Positions 1 through 9,968 are shown, counted from the first letter of the stretch. The stretch: DNA of 64,000 nucleotides from Sphingomonas sp. Y38-1Y (GCF_032391395.1 NZ_CP135916.1:1302001-1366000); one strand, 5' to 3'. Notes: a model not told the origin generated them from the sequence alone. Numbers and translations are program-made.

Positions 1-13
1 AGCAGGCGCGGCG

Positions 14-2278
14 ATGGCCACCGATCTCGACGATCCGCTCGATAACCCGCCCATCGGCATCCTCGACGCGCCGTTCGACAGTGCGCTGTCCGAACGATAC
101 CTCGTCTATGCGATGTCGACGATCACCGCGCGGTCGCTGCCCGACGTTCGCGACGGGCTGAAGCCGGTGCATCGCCGCCTGCTCTGGGCGATGCGGCTGC
201 TGCGGCTGGATCCCGCCTCCGGTTACAAGAAGTGTGCGCGCGTCGTCGGCGACGTGATCGGCAAATACCATCCGCATGGCGACCAGTCGGTCTATGACGC
301 GATGGTCCGCCTGGCGCAGACCTTTGCCCTCCGCTACCCGCTGGTCGACGGGCAGGGCAATTTCGGCAACATCGACGGCGATAACGCCGCCGCCTATCGC
401 TATACCGAGGCGCGGCTGACGCAGGTCGCGATCGACCTGATGGCGGGGCTGGACGAGGACGCGGTCGATTATCGCCCGACCTATAATGGCGAGGAGCAGG
501 AGCCCGAGCTGTTCCCGGGCATGTTCCCCAATTTGCTGGCGAACGGCGCGAGCGGCATCGCGGTCGGCATGGCGACGAGCATCCCGCCGCACAATGCCGC
601 CGAGCTGCTCGACGCCGCGGTGATGCTGATCGACCAGCCCGAGGCCGATGATGCGGCGGTGCTGGCGCATGTGCGAGGGCCGGACTTTCCGACCGGCGGC
701 ATCGTCGTCGACAGCCCGGCGGCGATCGCCGAAAGCTATGCCACCGGGCGCGGCGGCTTTCGCGTTCGCGCGCGCTACACGATCGAGCGGGAGAAGGGCG
801 GCGGCTGGCAGGCGGTCGTCACCGAGATCCCGTACGGCGTCCAGAAGGGCAAGCTGATCGAGGCGATCGCCGCGCTCATCAACGACAAGAAGTTTCCGAT
901 CCTCGCCGACGTGCGTGACGAGTCCGACGCCGAGATCCGCATCGTCCTGGAGCCGCGCGCACGCACCGTCGATCCCGCGACGCTGATGGACGGGCTCTTT
1001 CGCCTGACCGACCTTGAGACGCGAGTGCCGCTCAACCTCAACGTGCTCGATCACCAGCGCACGCCGCGGGTGATGAGCCTGCGCGAGGCGCTGTCGGCCT
1101 GGGTCGACCATCAGTTCGTCGTGCTCCGCCGCCGGTCGCAGCACCGGCTGGACAAGATCGCCGACCGGATCGAGCTGCTCGACGGCTATATCATCGCGTT
1201 CCTCAACCTCGACCGCGTGATCGAGATCATCCGGACCGAGGACGAGCCCAAGCCCGTGATGATGGCCGAGTTCGGGCTGACCGACCGTCAGGCCGAGGCG
1301 ATCCTCAACATGCGGCTGCGCTCGCTTCGCCGGCTGGAGGAGATGGAACTGCGCCGCGAGCGCGACACGCTCGACAAGGAACAGGCCGAGCTCACCGCGC
1401 TGCTCGCCAGCGAGGGCAAGCAGCGGACGCGGCTGAAGCGCGACATGAAGAAGCTGCGCGATCGTTATGGGCCGGGGACGGCGCTGGGCGCGCGGCGCAC
1501 CACGATCGAGGAAGCGGCGCCCGCGCGCGACATCCCGCTGGAGGCGATGATCGAGCGCGAGCCGGTGACGGTGATCGTGTCGCAGCGCGGCTGGATTCGC
1601 GCGATGAAGGGCCATGTCGACCTCGCCTCGACCGAGGCGATGAAGTTTCGTGAGGGCGACGGGCCGCGTTTCGCCTTTCACGCGCAGACCACCGACAAGC
1701 TGATCGTCGCGACCGAGAGCGGGCGCTTCTATACGCTGGGCGCCGACAAGCTGCCCGGCGGACGAGGGTTCGGCGAGCCCTTGAGCCTGATGATCGACCT
1801 GGACGGCGGCGGTGCGATCGTCACCGCGCTGCGGTCGGGCGGCGCGGATGCCAAGCTGCTGGTCGCCGCGAGCGACGGCCGCGGCTTCGTCGTGCGAGAG
1901 GGCGACGTGCTGGCGGAAACGCGCAAGGGCAAGCAGGTCGTCAGCCCGCGCACCGGCGCGAAGCTCAAGGTGGTGCGGCGTGTCGCGGTCGGCGACGATT
2001 ATGTCGCGGCGTCGGGCGACAACCGCAAGCTCGTCGTGTTTCCGCTGAGCGAGGTGGCCGAGATGTCGCGCGGGCAGGGTGTGCAGCTCCAGCGCTTCCG
2101 CGAGGGCGGGCTGGCCGATGCGCGCAGCTTCCGCTTCGCCGATGGTCTTTCCTGGGCAATGGGCGGCGAGGCCGGGCGGATGCGGACCGAAGCCGATCTG
2201 TCGGCCTGGCGCGCGGCGCGCGGCGCGGCGGGGCGAACGCCCCCGACCGGGTTCCCGCGGAACAATCGTTTCGACTGA
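14..2278 (+). CDS. parC: DNA topoisomerase IV subunit A
   Basis: ParC is the DNA-cleaving subunit of topoisomerase IV, which decatenates daughter chromosomes together with ParE. The 754-residue product has the full breakage-reunion domain and a C-terminal beta-pinwheel region. The active-site tyrosine is about Y130 in the AAYRYTEAR motif, followed by a typical [14 protein letters not shown] segment near residue 185. The quinolone-pocket loop reads [15 protein letters not shown]: Gln91 and Asp95 stand where E. coli ParC has Ser80 and Glu84. GyrA is the main alternative, but the length, the short N-terminus and the spacing favour ParC. The ATG lies only 13 bases into the window, so the upstream context is not visible. 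Confidence 0.95.
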   Translation: MATDLDDPLDNPPIGILDAPFDSALSERYLVYAMSTITARSLPDVRDGLKPVHRRLLWAMRLLRLDPASGYKKCARVVGDVIGKYHPHGDQSVYDAMVRLAQTFALRYPLVDGQGNFGNIDGDNAAAYRYTEARLTQVAIDLMAGLDEDAVDYRPTYNGEEQEPELFPGMFPNLLANGASGIAVGMATSIPPHNAAELLDAAVMLIDQPEADDAAVLAHVRGPDFPTGGIVVDSPAAIAESYATGRGGFRVRARYTIEREKGGGWQAVVTEIPYGVQKGKLIEAIAALINDKKFPILADVRDESDAEIRIVLEPRARTVDPATLMDGLFRLTDLETRVPLNLNVLDHQRTPRVMSLREALSAWVDHQFVVLRRRSQHRLDKIADRIELLDGYIIAFLNLDRVIEIIRTEDEPKPVMMAEFGLTDRQAEAILNMRLRSLRRLEEMELRRERDTLDKEQAELTALLASEGKQRTRLKRDMKKLRDRYGPGTALGARRTTIEEAAPARDIPLEAMIEREPVTVIVSQRGWIRAMKGHVDLASTEAMKFREGDGPRFAFHAQTTDKLIVATESGRFYTLGADKLPGGRGFGEPLSLMIDLDGGGAIVTALRSGGADAKLLVAASDGRGFVVREGDVLAETRKGKQVVSPRTGAKLKVVRRVAVGDDYVAASGDNRKLVVFPLSEVAEMSRGQGVQLQRFREGGLADARSFRFADGLSWAMGGEAGRMRTEADLSAWRAARGAAGRTPPTGFPRNNRFD

Positions 2279-2358
2279 TCCATGACTGTTATTCAGGTTT
2301 CATTTTGCGGGTGTCGGGTTCAACCGGTCTTAACCACTCGGCCCTAATTCAAGCGACG

Positions 2359-4071
2359 ATGTACCCGGTCGAAGCCCTGACCGTTCCCGAATCGCTCGGC
2401 CGCTGGCTGGGCGGTGTCGACCCGCATGCGCACGGCCCTCAGGCGAGCGCGCTGCTGCTCGACATGCTGCCGATCCCCACTGCGATCCTGACGCTGACCG
2501 AAGGCGCGCTGGCGTTCGAGGCGGTGAACACGAGCTTTCGCGCGGCCGGACTCGGCGTGGTCGCGGTGCAGTCGCCGCTGGTGCGGCTGCTCGGCGCGCG
2601 TATCCTTGCTTTCCTGGCGGCGGACGAGCGCACCGCCGAATTCGACTGGCAATTCGGCGAGCGTGTGGATTGCCGCTATTTCTCGGTCCGCATGGCCAAG
2701 CCGCCCGTCGTCGGCGGGGCGCCGCGCTGCCTGTTGACCTTGCTCGACCGGACGGGCCAGTTCCGCACCGAACACAGCCTTCGCCGCGAGATGATGACGG
2801 ACAGTCTGACCGGGCTGCCCAATCGCGCCGGCTTTGCCGACCAACTCGAGAACGCGATTGCCGAGCGGGCGCGCGAAAGCTTTGCGGTGCTGGCGATCAA
2901 TCTCGACCGCTTCAGCCGCGTCAATGCGTGCATGGGCGGCCTTGCCGGCGACGAGCTGCTCATTTCGGTCGCGCGGCGGCTGAAGGGAGCGCTGCGCGCG
3001 CGCGACATCATCGCGCGCACGGGCGGCGACGAGTTCGCGATCCTGATGGCCATCGACGACGGCCCGGCTGAGGCGCTGCAACTCGCGCATCGGCTGGAGA
3101 ACGCGCTGGTCAGCCCGTTTCGTCTTTCCGACTTCGAGATCCGCGTCGACTGCTCGATCGGCATCGCGCTCGGCACCGATGAAGAGGGCGAGGCCGAGGA
3201 GCTGATCCGTCACGCCCAGTTCGCGGTCAAGCGCGCGAAGAAGTCGGGCCATGTCGAAATCTATCAGACTCAGGCCTTCGACATCGCGCGCCAGCAATTC
3301 GGCATCGAGACCGAGCTTCGCCGCGCGATCGATGCGGGGGCGCTCCGGCTCTACATGCAGCCGATCTGTGATCTTGCCACCGGCCGCATCACCTCGTTCG
3401 AGGCGCTGGCGCGCTGGACGACCGAGCGCGGGCAGGAGATTTCGCCTGCCGACTTCATCCCCGTGGCGGAGGAAGCGGGGCTGATCGTCCCGCTGGGCCG
3501 CTGGGCGATGAACGAGGCGGCGCGGACGCTCGCCGACTGGGACGCAAAGGCGGGCGGCAATTGCGGCGTCAACGTCGCGGTCAACCTGTCGGCGATCCAG
3601 CTTCAGCGCGATCAGGTCGCGACGATGGTGGGTCAGGCGCTGGCGCGCCACGGCCTGGATGGTCGGCGGCTGACGCTGGAGCTGACCGAAAGCGCGATCG
3701 TCGCCGATCCCGACGGCGTGTCGCACACCATCCGCGCGCTCAAGGACCTGGGCACGACGCTGGCGATGGACGATTTCGGCACGGGCTATTCGAACCTCGC
3801 CTTCCTCCAGCGGTTGCCGATCGACCTGCTCAAGATCGATCGGAGTTTCGTGTCCGGGATGCTCGCCGATCGCGACAAGGTGGCGATCGTCCGCGCAATC
3901 CTCGGCTTGGCACAGGCGCTGGGGATGCAGACGACCGCCGAGGGGATCGAGACGCCGGAGCTTGCACAGACGCTGGCGGCGCTCGGCTGCGGCTATGGCC
4001 AGGGCTATCTCTATGCCCGGCCGCTACCGTCCGATCAGGCGTTCCGGCTGCTATCCTCGTTCAACGTCTGA
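2359..4071 (+). CDS. PAS-like/GGDEF/EAL cyclic-di-GMP signalling protein
   Basis: A 570-residue soluble protein that probably makes and/or degrades cyclic di-GMP. An N-terminal PAS-like region (about 40-140) is followed by a GGDEF domain with intact RTGGDEFAIL near residue 222 and an RARD I-site nine residues before it. An EAL domain follows, with FEALARW near 347, LELTES, DDFGTGYSN and TAEGIET, so both active sites look complete. I chose ATG 2359 over an in-frame TTG at 2305 because the 18 added residues look unstructured; neither start has a strong ribosome-binding site. The 3' end overlaps the convergent cca gene by 37 bp. Which activity dominates in vivo cannot be read from sequence. Confidence 0.9.
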   Translation: MYPVEALTVPESLGRWLGGVDPHAHGPQASALLLDMLPIPTAILTLTEGALAFEAVNTSFRAAGLGVVAVQSPLVRLLGARILAFLAADERTAEFDWQFGERVDCRYFSVRMAKPPVVGGAPRCLLTLLDRTGQFRTEHSLRREMMTDSLTGLPNRAGFADQLENAIAERARESFAVLAINLDRFSRVNACMGGLAGDELLISVARRLKGALRARDIIARTGGDEFAILMAIDDGPAEALQLAHRLENALVSPFRLSDFEIRVDCSIGIALGTDEEGEAEELIRHAQFAVKRAKKSGHVEIYQTQAFDIARQQFGIETELRRAIDAGALRLYMQPICDLATGRITSFEALARWTTERGQEISPADFIPVAEEAGLIVPLGRWAMNEAARTLADWDAKAGGNCGVNVAVNLSAIQLQRDQVATMVGQALARHGLDGRRLTLELTESAIVADPDGVSHTIRALKDLGTTLAMDDFGTGYSNLAFLQRLPIDLLKIDRSFVSGMLADRDKVAIVRAILGLAQALGMQTTAEGIETPELAQTLAALGCGYGQGYLYARPLPSDQAFRLLSSFNV

Positions 4072-5231
4072 GCCACCGCGGCGTCGGTCAGCGCCGCCAG
4101 CCGATCCTCGCCGGGAAAGCCCTCGGCGACCCACGCGTCCTCGATCCGCCTGAGCGTCGCGGCGACGAGCGGTCCCTTGCGGATGCCGCGCTCGACCAGC
4201 GCGCCGCCGGTGAGCGGGAAGCGCGGTAGGCTCCAGTCGGCGAGCGGCTCGACCGACGCGCCGGCAAGCAGCAGCCGATCGACCGCGGCATCGACGCTGA
4301 TGCGATAGGCGAGCGTGCGCGGGTCGCTGCCGTCGTGCGGCACCGCGGCGCTTTCCAGTCGTTTGCGCTGGGCGTTGGAGAGGCGGAGCCGCGCGGCGAT
4401 GTCGCCGGCGGTTGCCGAATCGGCGGGGATCAGCGCGGCCAGCCGACGGATCGCGTGCGGCGCGATGCCGGCCGCCGCCTCGCGCTCGGCGAGCGCGGCG
4501 AGGCGGGCGGTGTCCGCGATCTCGGGCAGCACCGGCGCGAAGATGCCGCGCTCGACCATCAGCGCCGCGACCCAGACCGCTCCCGGCGCGACCAGCAGCT
4601 TCAAAAGCTCGTCGGCGATCCGCTCCCGCGACAACGCCATCAGGTCGCGGGCGCGGGCGGTGCACGCGGCGAGGCCGGCGGGCTCGGGCGTATCGCCGAA
4701 CCGCGCGAGGAAGCGGAAGAAGCGGAGGATGCGAAGGTGATCCTCGGCGATGCGCTGGAGCGGGTCGCCGATGAAGCGCACGCGCCGCGCGGCAAGGTCG
4801 TCGAGACCGCCGAAATAGTCGAACAACTCGCCCGTCGTGGGATCGGCATAGAGCGCGTTCATCGTGAAGTCGCGGCGCGCGGCATCCTCGCGCCAGTCGT
4901 CGCTGAACGCGACGGTGGCGTGGCGGCCATCGGTGGACACGTCGCGGCGAAGCGTCGTCACCTCGACCGGGCCATCGGGCAGGACCGCCGTGATGGTCCC
5001 ATGGGCGATGCCGGTGGGCACCGCGCGGATGGCGGCGGCAGCCAGGCGCTCGACCACGGTTTCGGGCCGGTGCCGGGTCGCAAGGTCGAGGTCGGCAACG
5101 GGCAGGCCGAGCAGCGTATCGCGCACCGCCCCGCCGACGATGCGCACGTCGCCGGCGCCGAGCGCCTCGATCAGCCCGCCGAACCCCTCACGCCCCGCCC
5201 AGGGCGCGGTCGCCGGGTCGATCTGCGTCAT
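4035..5231 (-). CDS. cca: CCA tRNA nucleotidyltransferase / poly(A) polymerase family protein
   Basis: A class II nucleotidyltransferase of 398 residues that adds or repairs the CCA end of tRNAs; poly(A) polymerase is the alternative in the same family. The N-terminal catalytic motif is visible as RIVGGAVRDTLLG followed by ADLDLATR (metal-binding Asp pair). Next come RRDFTMNALY and DLAARRVRFIGDP, then the RNA-binding motif IAEDHLRILRFFRF. The ATG at 5231 overlaps the stop of the upstream NUDIX gene in an ATGA junction, which fixes the start and suggests translational coupling. It is the last gene of a DUF1285-NUDIX-cca operon. The two tRNA genes in this window encode CCA, so repair may be its main use there. 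Confidence 0.92.
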   Translation of the reverse strand: MTQIDPATAPWAGREGFGGLIEALGAGDVRIVGGAVRDTLLGLPVADLDLATRHRPETVVERLAAAAIRAVPTGIAHGTITAVLPDGPVEVTTLRRDVSTDGRHATVAFSDDWREDAARRDFTMNALYADPTTGELFDYFGGLDDLAARRVRFIGDPLQRIAEDHLRILRFFRFLARFGDTPEPAGLAACTARARDLMALSRERIADELLKLLVAPGAVWVAALMVERGIFAPVLPEIADTARLAALAEREAAAGIAPHAIRRLAALIPADSATAGDIAARLRLSNAQRKRLESAAVPHDGSDPRTLAYRISVDAAVDRLLLAGASVEPLADWSLPRFPLTGGALVERGIRKGPLVAATLRRIEDAWVAEGFPGEDRLAALTDAAVAQTLNEDSSRNA

Positions 5232-5812
5232 GCCAGCCGCCGGGCGAGGTTGGCGATCATCGCCGCGGTCGCGCCCCAGATGCGCTCGCCGCCCCAGTTG
5301 ATCTCCATCACCCGCCGCATCTCCCCGCGCCACGGCATGTCGCGCCACTCGCGGCTGGCCGGATCGAGCAGGAAGGCGAGCGGCGGCTCGAAGATCGCCG
5401 CGACCTCGCCGGGCTGCGGGACGAGCGGCAGGTCGGGGGGCACCACGGCGAGCACCGGCGTGACCGCAAAGCCGGTGATCGTGCGATAGGGATCGGCGAC
5501 CCCCACCACCTCTACCATTGCGGGGGGCAGGCCGATCTCCTCCTCCGCCTCGCGCAGCGCCGCGGCGATGATGTCGGCGTCACCCGGATCGACCCGGCCG
5601 CCGGGAAAGGCGACCTGGCCGGCATGGCGCGACAAGCTGTCGGTGCGGCGGGTGAGCAGGACACCGGGTTCGGACCGGTCGGTGATCGCGATCAGCACCG
5701 CGGCGGGCATCGGGTCGCCCGGATGGTCGACGATCGCGTCTCCCGGAATCGGCGGCTCGCCATCGGCCGGCGCCCGCGCCAGTGCCGCGGCCAGCCGCTC
5801 GGCCAGCGTCAC
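5228..5812 (-). CDS. NUDIX hydrolase, CoA pyrophosphatase type
   Basis: A 194-residue NUDIX enzyme predicted to hydrolyse the diphosphate bond of coenzyme A or its derivatives, giving 3',5'-ADP and 4'-phosphopantetheine. The CoA-specific signature is present as LLTRRTDSLSRHAGQVAFPGG in continuous form (shown here only by its key parts LLTRR...GQVAFPGG). It runs straight into a NUDIX box ending REAEEEIGL. I take the GTG at 5812, because it overlaps the DUF1285 stop codon as GTGA; a longer ATG form (5866) would add a low-complexity Arg-rich leader. It ends in a 4-bp overlap with cca. The co-transcribed order is common in alphaproteobacteria, but a functional link with tRNA repair is not established. 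Confidence 0.9.
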   Translation of the reverse strand: MTLAERLAAALARAPADGEPPIPGDAIVDHPGDPMPAAVLIAITDRSEPGVLLTRRTDSLSRHAGQVAFPGGRVDPGDADIIAAALREAEEEIGLPPAMVEVVGVADPYRTITGFAVTPVLAVVPPDLPLVPQPGEVAAIFEPPLAFLLDPASREWRDMPWRGEMRRVMEINWGGERIWGATAAMIANLARRLA

Positions 5813-6390
5813 GCCGCCGCCGCGCCGTTCCCGGCGTCGATGGGAAAGAAGGCGCCGTCGCTCCAAATGCCGGGCGCCACCGCGCTATTGGCGAGCGCGA
5901 TGTCGACTAGCTCGTAATAGACGGTGCGCGCGACCAGCGCTTCCAGCCCGCCGCGCACGTGCAGATAGGGGCGTGGCCCCTCCGCCCCGTTCTCGAAGCG
6001 GAGCGGATGGTTGGGCCCGGCGGTGACGAGGTCGCCGGTGTTCAGGCGGAAGGCGATCTTCATCGCCTCGCCAGCGCCTTCCGCCTTCATCTCGACCGCG
6101 ACGAAGGGCGCGTCCTCGACCGCGATGTCCAGCTTCTCGACCGGGGTGACCAGCACATAGCCGCCATCGGGTTCGCGCCGCAGGATGGTGGAGAACAGGC
6201 GCACCATCTCCGTCCGCGTGATCGGGCTGCCCTGGTGCGTCCAGCTGCCGTCGCGGGCGATCCGCATCTCGCTGTCGCCGCAATGCGCGGGGTTCCACTT
6301 GTCGACCGGCGGCAGCTTGTCGGCTTCGGCGAGCCGGGCGATGTCGGCGAGCGAAAGGCCGGCGAGGTCGGGTTGGGAGGGCATCGGCAT
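5809..6390 (-). CDS. DUF1285 domain protein
   Basis: A 193-residue cytoplasmic protein of the DUF1285 family, whose biochemical role is unknown. Family hallmarks are PPVDKWNPAHCGDSEMRI, GSWTHQGSPITRTEMVRLF and TILRREPDGGYVLVTPVEK, in that order from about residue 28. The start at ATG 6390 is supported by an AGGA 5 bases upstream; the longer reading to 6474 adds a basic, non-conserved leader. It is the first gene of the operon with the NUDIX hydrolase (GTGA overlap) and cca. It is transcribed away from the divergent marR-type gene, leaving a 144-bp shared promoter region. Confidence 0.85.
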   Translation of the reverse strand: MPMPSQPDLAGLSLADIARLAEADKLPPVDKWNPAHCGDSEMRIARDGSWTHQGSPITRTEMVRLFSTILRREPDGGYVLVTPVEKLDIAVEDAPFVAVEMKAEGAGEAMKIAFRLNTGDLVTAGPNHPLRFENGAEGPRPYLHVRGGLEALVARTVYYELVDIALANSAVAPGIWSDGAFFPIDAGNGAAAA

Positions 6391-6534
6391 GGTCGTCCTG
6401 CGTTTGGTTCGCCCGCGCGCGATTGGCAAGCCGCGATGCGCCGAACCGGGACGGGTGTATGGTTCGACAAACACACTTGCATGGCGCTATGCAGGCAATC
6501 CGACTCGCGTGACTATCCGGGGGGATGACGTTCA

Positions 6535-7011
6535 GTGGCCGTTCTCGATCTCGACGCCTTTCTACCATATCGCCTCTCAATCGCCTCCAACGTCGTCTCG
6601 ACCGCGATCGCCACGGTCTATCAATCGATGTTCGGGCTCCGCGTGCCGGAATGGCGGCTCGTCTGCGTGCTGGCGGAGGGCAAGGGGCTGACGCAGCAGG
6701 CGCTGGGCGCGCGGACGCAGATGGACAAGGTGACGGTCAGCCGCGCCGCGATCGCCCTCGCCGAACGCGGGCTGGTCGCGCGCGTCCCCAATCCCGGCGA
6801 CCAGCGGTCGCGCGTGCTCAACCTGACCGATTCGGGCCGCGAGCTCTATGCCGTGGTCGCGCCCAAGGCGCTTGAGATGGAGCGCGCGCTGTTCGCCGAG
6901 TTCACCGACGCCGAACGGTCGCAGCTTCGCGACATGCTGCTGCGCATCGAGCAGGCGGTCTGCAAGATCGCGCCCGCGGCCACCAACGACCCGGGTGCGC
7001 CCCCGCCCTGA
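6535..7011 (+). CDS. MarR-family transcriptional regulator
   Basis: A 158-residue winged-helix DNA-binding protein of the MarR family, usually a dimeric repressor responsive to small ligands or oxidation. The core is visible as PEWRLVCVLAEGKGLTQQALGARTQMDKVTVSRAAIALAE (recognition helix DKVTVSR, residues about 65-71), followed by the wing GLVARVPNPGDQRSRVLNLT. A GTG start is used, with GGGGGGA 9 bases upstream. It is divergent from the DUF1285 operon and 93 bp upstream of malate synthase G on the same strand, so either unit could be a target. The ligand cannot be inferred. Confidence 0.88.
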   Translation: MAVLDLDAFLPYRLSIASNVVSTAIATVYQSMFGLRVPEWRLVCVLAEGKGLTQQALGARTQMDKVTVSRAAIALAERGLVARVPNPGDQRSRVLNLTDSGRELYAVVAPKALEMERALFAEFTDAERSQLRDMLLRIEQAVCKIAPAATNDPGAPPP

Positions 7012-7104
7012 AGGTCCACGCTGACCGCTTGATCGCGGCGACGGCTCGTGCACTATTCGTCAGCCTCCCCAGGCATGATCGACCCATTGCCCGAGGAGCT
7101 TTCG

Positions 7105-9210
7105 ATGACCGCCATGACCCCCCGCGCCGACCTGTCGGTGGCCGAGCCGCTCGCGCGCTTTATCGAGGATCGTGTGCTGCCCGATCTGGGCCTCGCGGCC
7201 GAGACCTTCTGGTCGGGCGCGGCGGCGATCTTTGCGCGGTTCGCGCCCGACAATCGCGCGCTGCTCGCAAAGCGCGACGCGCTGCAGGGCGAGCTCGACG
7301 CCTGGCACGGCGGGCGAGCGGGGCAGGCGATCGATCCGGCGGAATATGAGGCGTTCCTTCGTTCGATCGGCTATCTGGTCGATGAGCCCGCACCGTTCCG
7401 CATCGGCACGCAGGGGATCGATCCGGAGGTGGCGACGATCGCCGGGCCGCAGCTCGTCGTGCCTGTGCTCAACGCCCGCTTCCTTCTCAACGCCGCCAAT
7501 GCGCGCTGGGGCAGCCTCTACGATGCGCTCTACGGCACCGATGCGCTGTCGGGTCCGATCCCGACCGGCGGCTATGACGCGGCGCGCGGCGCGCGCGTGG
7601 TCACCGCGGCCAAGGCGTTCCTCGACAAGTTCGTGCCGCTGGCCGACAAGAAATGGGCCGAGCACACGCGCGGGTTCCTCAATCTGAAGGACGCGACCCA
7701 GTTCGTCGGCCACCAGGGCGCGAACCTGCTGTTCAAGCATCACGGCCTGCATATCGAGGTGGTGATCGACCGCGAGCATCCGATCGGCGCCACCGATCCG
7801 GCGGCGATCGCCGACATCCTCCTGGAAAGCGCGCTCACCACGATCGTCGACCTGGAGGATTCGGTCGCGGCGGTCGACGCCGACGACAAGGTCGCCGCCT
7901 ATGCCAACTGGCTGGGGCTGATGAAGGGCGACCTTGAGGAGACGTTCGAGAAGGGCGGGGAGACGATCACCCGGGCGCTCAATCCCGACCGCGACTATCA
8001 GGTCGGCGACCAGCGCCAGTTCACGCGTCCGGGCCGCAGCCTGTTGTTCGTTCGCAATGTCGGCCTTTTGATGACGACGCCGGCGATCCGGCTGGCCGAC
8101 GGGGCGGAGGCGCCGGAGGGCGTGCTCGACGCGATCGTCACCTCGCTGATCGGCCTCTACGACCTGCGCGGGCTCGGCCGCACTCGCAACAGCCGCGCGG
8201 GATCGATCTACATCGTCAAGCCCAAGCTTCACGGCCCGCAGGAAGCGGCGTTCACCAACGCGCTGTTCGACGCGGTCGAGGATCTGCTCGGCCTCGATCG
8301 CCACACGATCAAGATCGGGGTGATGGACGAGGAGCGGCGCACTAGCGCCAACCTGTCCGCCTGCATCCACGCGGTGAAGGACCGCATCGCCTTCATCAAC
8401 ACCGGGTTCCTCGATCGCACGGGCGACGAGATCCACAGCGTTATGGCGGGCGGTGCGGTGATTCCGAAGGGCGAGATGAAGACCGCGGCGTGGCTGCGCG
8501 CCTATGAGGACCGCAACGTGCTGATCGGGCTGGAGCACGGCTTTCTCGGCCGCGCGCAGATCGGCAAGGGGATGTGGGCGGCGCCCGACCGCATGGCCGA
8601 CATGCTGCGTGACAAGCAGGCGCAGTGCGAGGCGGGGGCCTCCACCGCCTGGGTGCCGAGCCCGACCGCGGCGACGCTGCACGCGCTCCACTATCACAAT
8701 GTCGATGTCGGCGAGCGGCAGGTGCTGCGCCGGGCCGAGACGGTGCCGCTCCTGTCCGTGCTGCTCACCCCGCCGCTCGCCGGCACGCGTGACTGGTCGC
8801 GCGAGGAAGTGATGCGGGAGCTCGACAACAATGCGCAGGGCATCCTTGGCTATGTCGTTCGCTGGATCGACCAGGGTGTGGGTTGCTCCAAGGTGCCGGA
8901 CATCAACGATGTCGGGCTGATGGAGGATCGCGCGACGCTGCGCATCTCGTCGCAGCTCCTGGCCAACTGGCTGAAGCACGGCGTCGCAACCCGGCAAGAG
9001 GTCGAGGCGGCGCTGCGGCGGATGGCGGCGAAGGTCGACGCGCAAAATGCCGGCGACCCCTTCTATCAGCCGATGGCGGGCCGCGAGGACGAGAGCCTTG
9101 CCTTCCAGGCTGCCCGCGCGCTGGTGTTCGAGGGGGAGACGCAGCCGAGCGGCTATACCGAGCCGCTGCTCCACCGCTTCCGCGCGGAGTCGAAGGCGCG
9201 GCGGCACTGA
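7105..9210 (+). CDS. glcB: Malate synthase G
   Basis: Malate synthase G condenses glyoxylate with acetyl-CoA to give malate, letting cells grow on glycolate, acetate or fatty acids. The 701-residue length fits the monomeric G isoform (about 720). Signature segments are VGHQGANLLFKHHGL, RNSRAGSIYIVKPKLHGP (catalytic Arg), GVMDEERRTSANL, HSVMAGGAVIPKGEM and AWVPSPTAATLHALH. The MEDRATLRISSQ segment carries the catalytic Asp. I start at ATG 7105, which has GAGGAG 6 bases upstream, rather than the first in-frame start at 7048. No isocitrate lyase is in the window. The 3' end is convergent with the PP2C gene across a perfect hairpin. Confidence 0.95.
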   Translation: MTAMTPRADLSVAEPLARFIEDRVLPDLGLAAETFWSGAAAIFARFAPDNRALLAKRDALQGELDAWHGGRAGQAIDPAEYEAFLRSIGYLVDEPAPFRIGTQGIDPEVATIAGPQLVVPVLNARFLLNAANARWGSLYDALYGTDALSGPIPTGGYDAARGARVVTAAKAFLDKFVPLADKKWAEHTRGFLNLKDATQFVGHQGANLLFKHHGLHIEVVIDREHPIGATDPAAIADILLESALTTIVDLEDSVAAVDADDKVAAYANWLGLMKGDLEETFEKGGETITRALNPDRDYQVGDQRQFTRPGRSLLFVRNVGLLMTTPAIRLADGAEAPEGVLDAIVTSLIGLYDLRGLGRTRNSRAGSIYIVKPKLHGPQEAAFTNALFDAVEDLLGLDRHTIKIGVMDEERRTSANLSACIHAVKDRIAFINTGFLDRTGDEIHSVMAGGAVIPKGEMKTAAWLRAYEDRNVLIGLEHGFLGRAQIGKGMWAAPDRMADMLRDKQAQCEAGASTAWVPSPTAATLHALHYHNVDVGERQVLRRAETVPLLSVLLTPPLAGTRDWSREEVMRELDNNAQGILGYVVRWIDQGVGCSKVPDINDVGLMEDRATLRISSQLLANWLKHGVATRQEVEAALRRMAAKVDAQNAGDPFYQPMAGREDESLAFQAARALVFEGETQPSGYTEPLLHRFRAESKARRH

Positions 9211-9219
9211 GGGCTCAAG

Positions 9220-9249
9220 GGAACGGGTGGAGTTTACCGCACCCGTTCC
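9220..9249. terminator. Hairpin between convergent glcB and PP2C gene
   Basis: A perfect 10-bp inverted repeat (GGAACGGGTG / CACCCGTTCC) with a 10-base loop sits between the two convergent stop codons and includes the last codons of the phosphatase gene. There is no clear T-run on either side, so it may block read-through by structure alone. Confidence 0.5.
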
Positions 9250-9968
9250 ACCACCACGCAGCTTGCATTGTCGCTGCCGTCGCGTGCGACCGCGTTGGCG
9301 ACCAGCCGATCGGCGCAAGCGGCCGCGCCCAGCGTCGCCGGCGCGTCCCCGGGGGCGAGCGAGCGGTAGCAGCCGTCGGACGCGAGCAGGAAGCGGTCGC
9401 CCGGCGCGAAGCTGATCCGCCGCACCTCGATCGCGCCGGGATCACCCGCACCGAGCGCGCGGGTGACGACGTTCGACTGAGGATGCGAATCGGCGTCCGC
9501 TGGCGCGACCAGCCCTGCCTCCACCAGCTCGGCGACCAGGCTGTGGTCGCGCGTCAGCCGCATCGGGACGGCGCCCGCCAGACGATAGGCGCGGCTGTCA
9601 CCGGCCCAGAGGATCGTCGCCAGGTCACCCTCGGCGAGCAGCACGACGATCGTCGTGCCGCCGCCTTCGCCCGCGCGCAGCCGGCGGTCGGCGCGGGCCA
9701 GCGCTGTGGTGATCGCGTCGGCGTCGATCCGGCCGGGCCGGCCGGCAAGTTCCGCGAGCGCGTCGATCGCGAGCTGTGCCGCCGCGTCGCCGCGGGCCAG
9801 GCCGCCCATGCCGTCGGCGACGGCCCAGAGGCCGCGGTCCGGACGGTCGAGAATGCGGTCCTCGTTGACGCGGCGGACGCGTCCGACATGGCTGGCACCG
9901 GCGGAGGCGAAGCCGCGCGGGCGCGGCGTGGCGGCCGGCCGGCGCAGGCGGGCGAGCATCGCGATCAT
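9234..9968 (-). CDS. PP2C-type Ser/Thr protein phosphatase (PppA-like)
   Basis: A 244-residue metal-dependent phosphatase of the PP2C family. Metal-binding and structural motifs are intact: GRVRRVNEDR (about 29-38), VADGMGG (50-56), GTTIVVLL, GDSRAYRL, LLASDGCY and DNASCVVV near the C-terminus. It should dephosphorylate Ser/Thr residues, most simply on the adjacent FHA protein or kinase. Its ATG overlaps the stop codon of the FHA gene (ATGA). The kinase, FHA protein and phosphatase therefore form one operon like the PpkA-Fha-PppA set that controls type VI secretion. No secretion genes are in the window, so the output of this phosphatase is unknown. Confidence 0.9.
   Translation of the reverse strand: MIAMLARLRRPAATPRPRGFASAGASHVGRVRRVNEDRILDRPDRGLWAVADGMGGLARGDAAAQLAIDALAELAGRPGRIDADAITTALARADRRLRAGEGGGTTIVVLLAEGDLATILWAGDSRAYRLAGAVPMRLTRDHSLVAELVEAGLVAPADADSHPQSNVVTRALGAGDPGAIEVRRISFAPGDRFLLASDGCYRSLAPGDAPATLGAAACADRLVANAVARDGSDNASCVVVERVR

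Noticed and set aside
2344..3726. Long minus-strand frame opposite the GGDEF-EAL gene (460 codons)
   Set aside because: Arg/His/Asp-rich translation with no domain, exactly antisense to a gene with intact motifs; an expected artefact of high GC.
7060..9318. Long minus-strand frame opposite malate synthase G (752 codons)
   Set aside because: Antisense shadow; composition unlike protein, while the plus strand has all family motifs.
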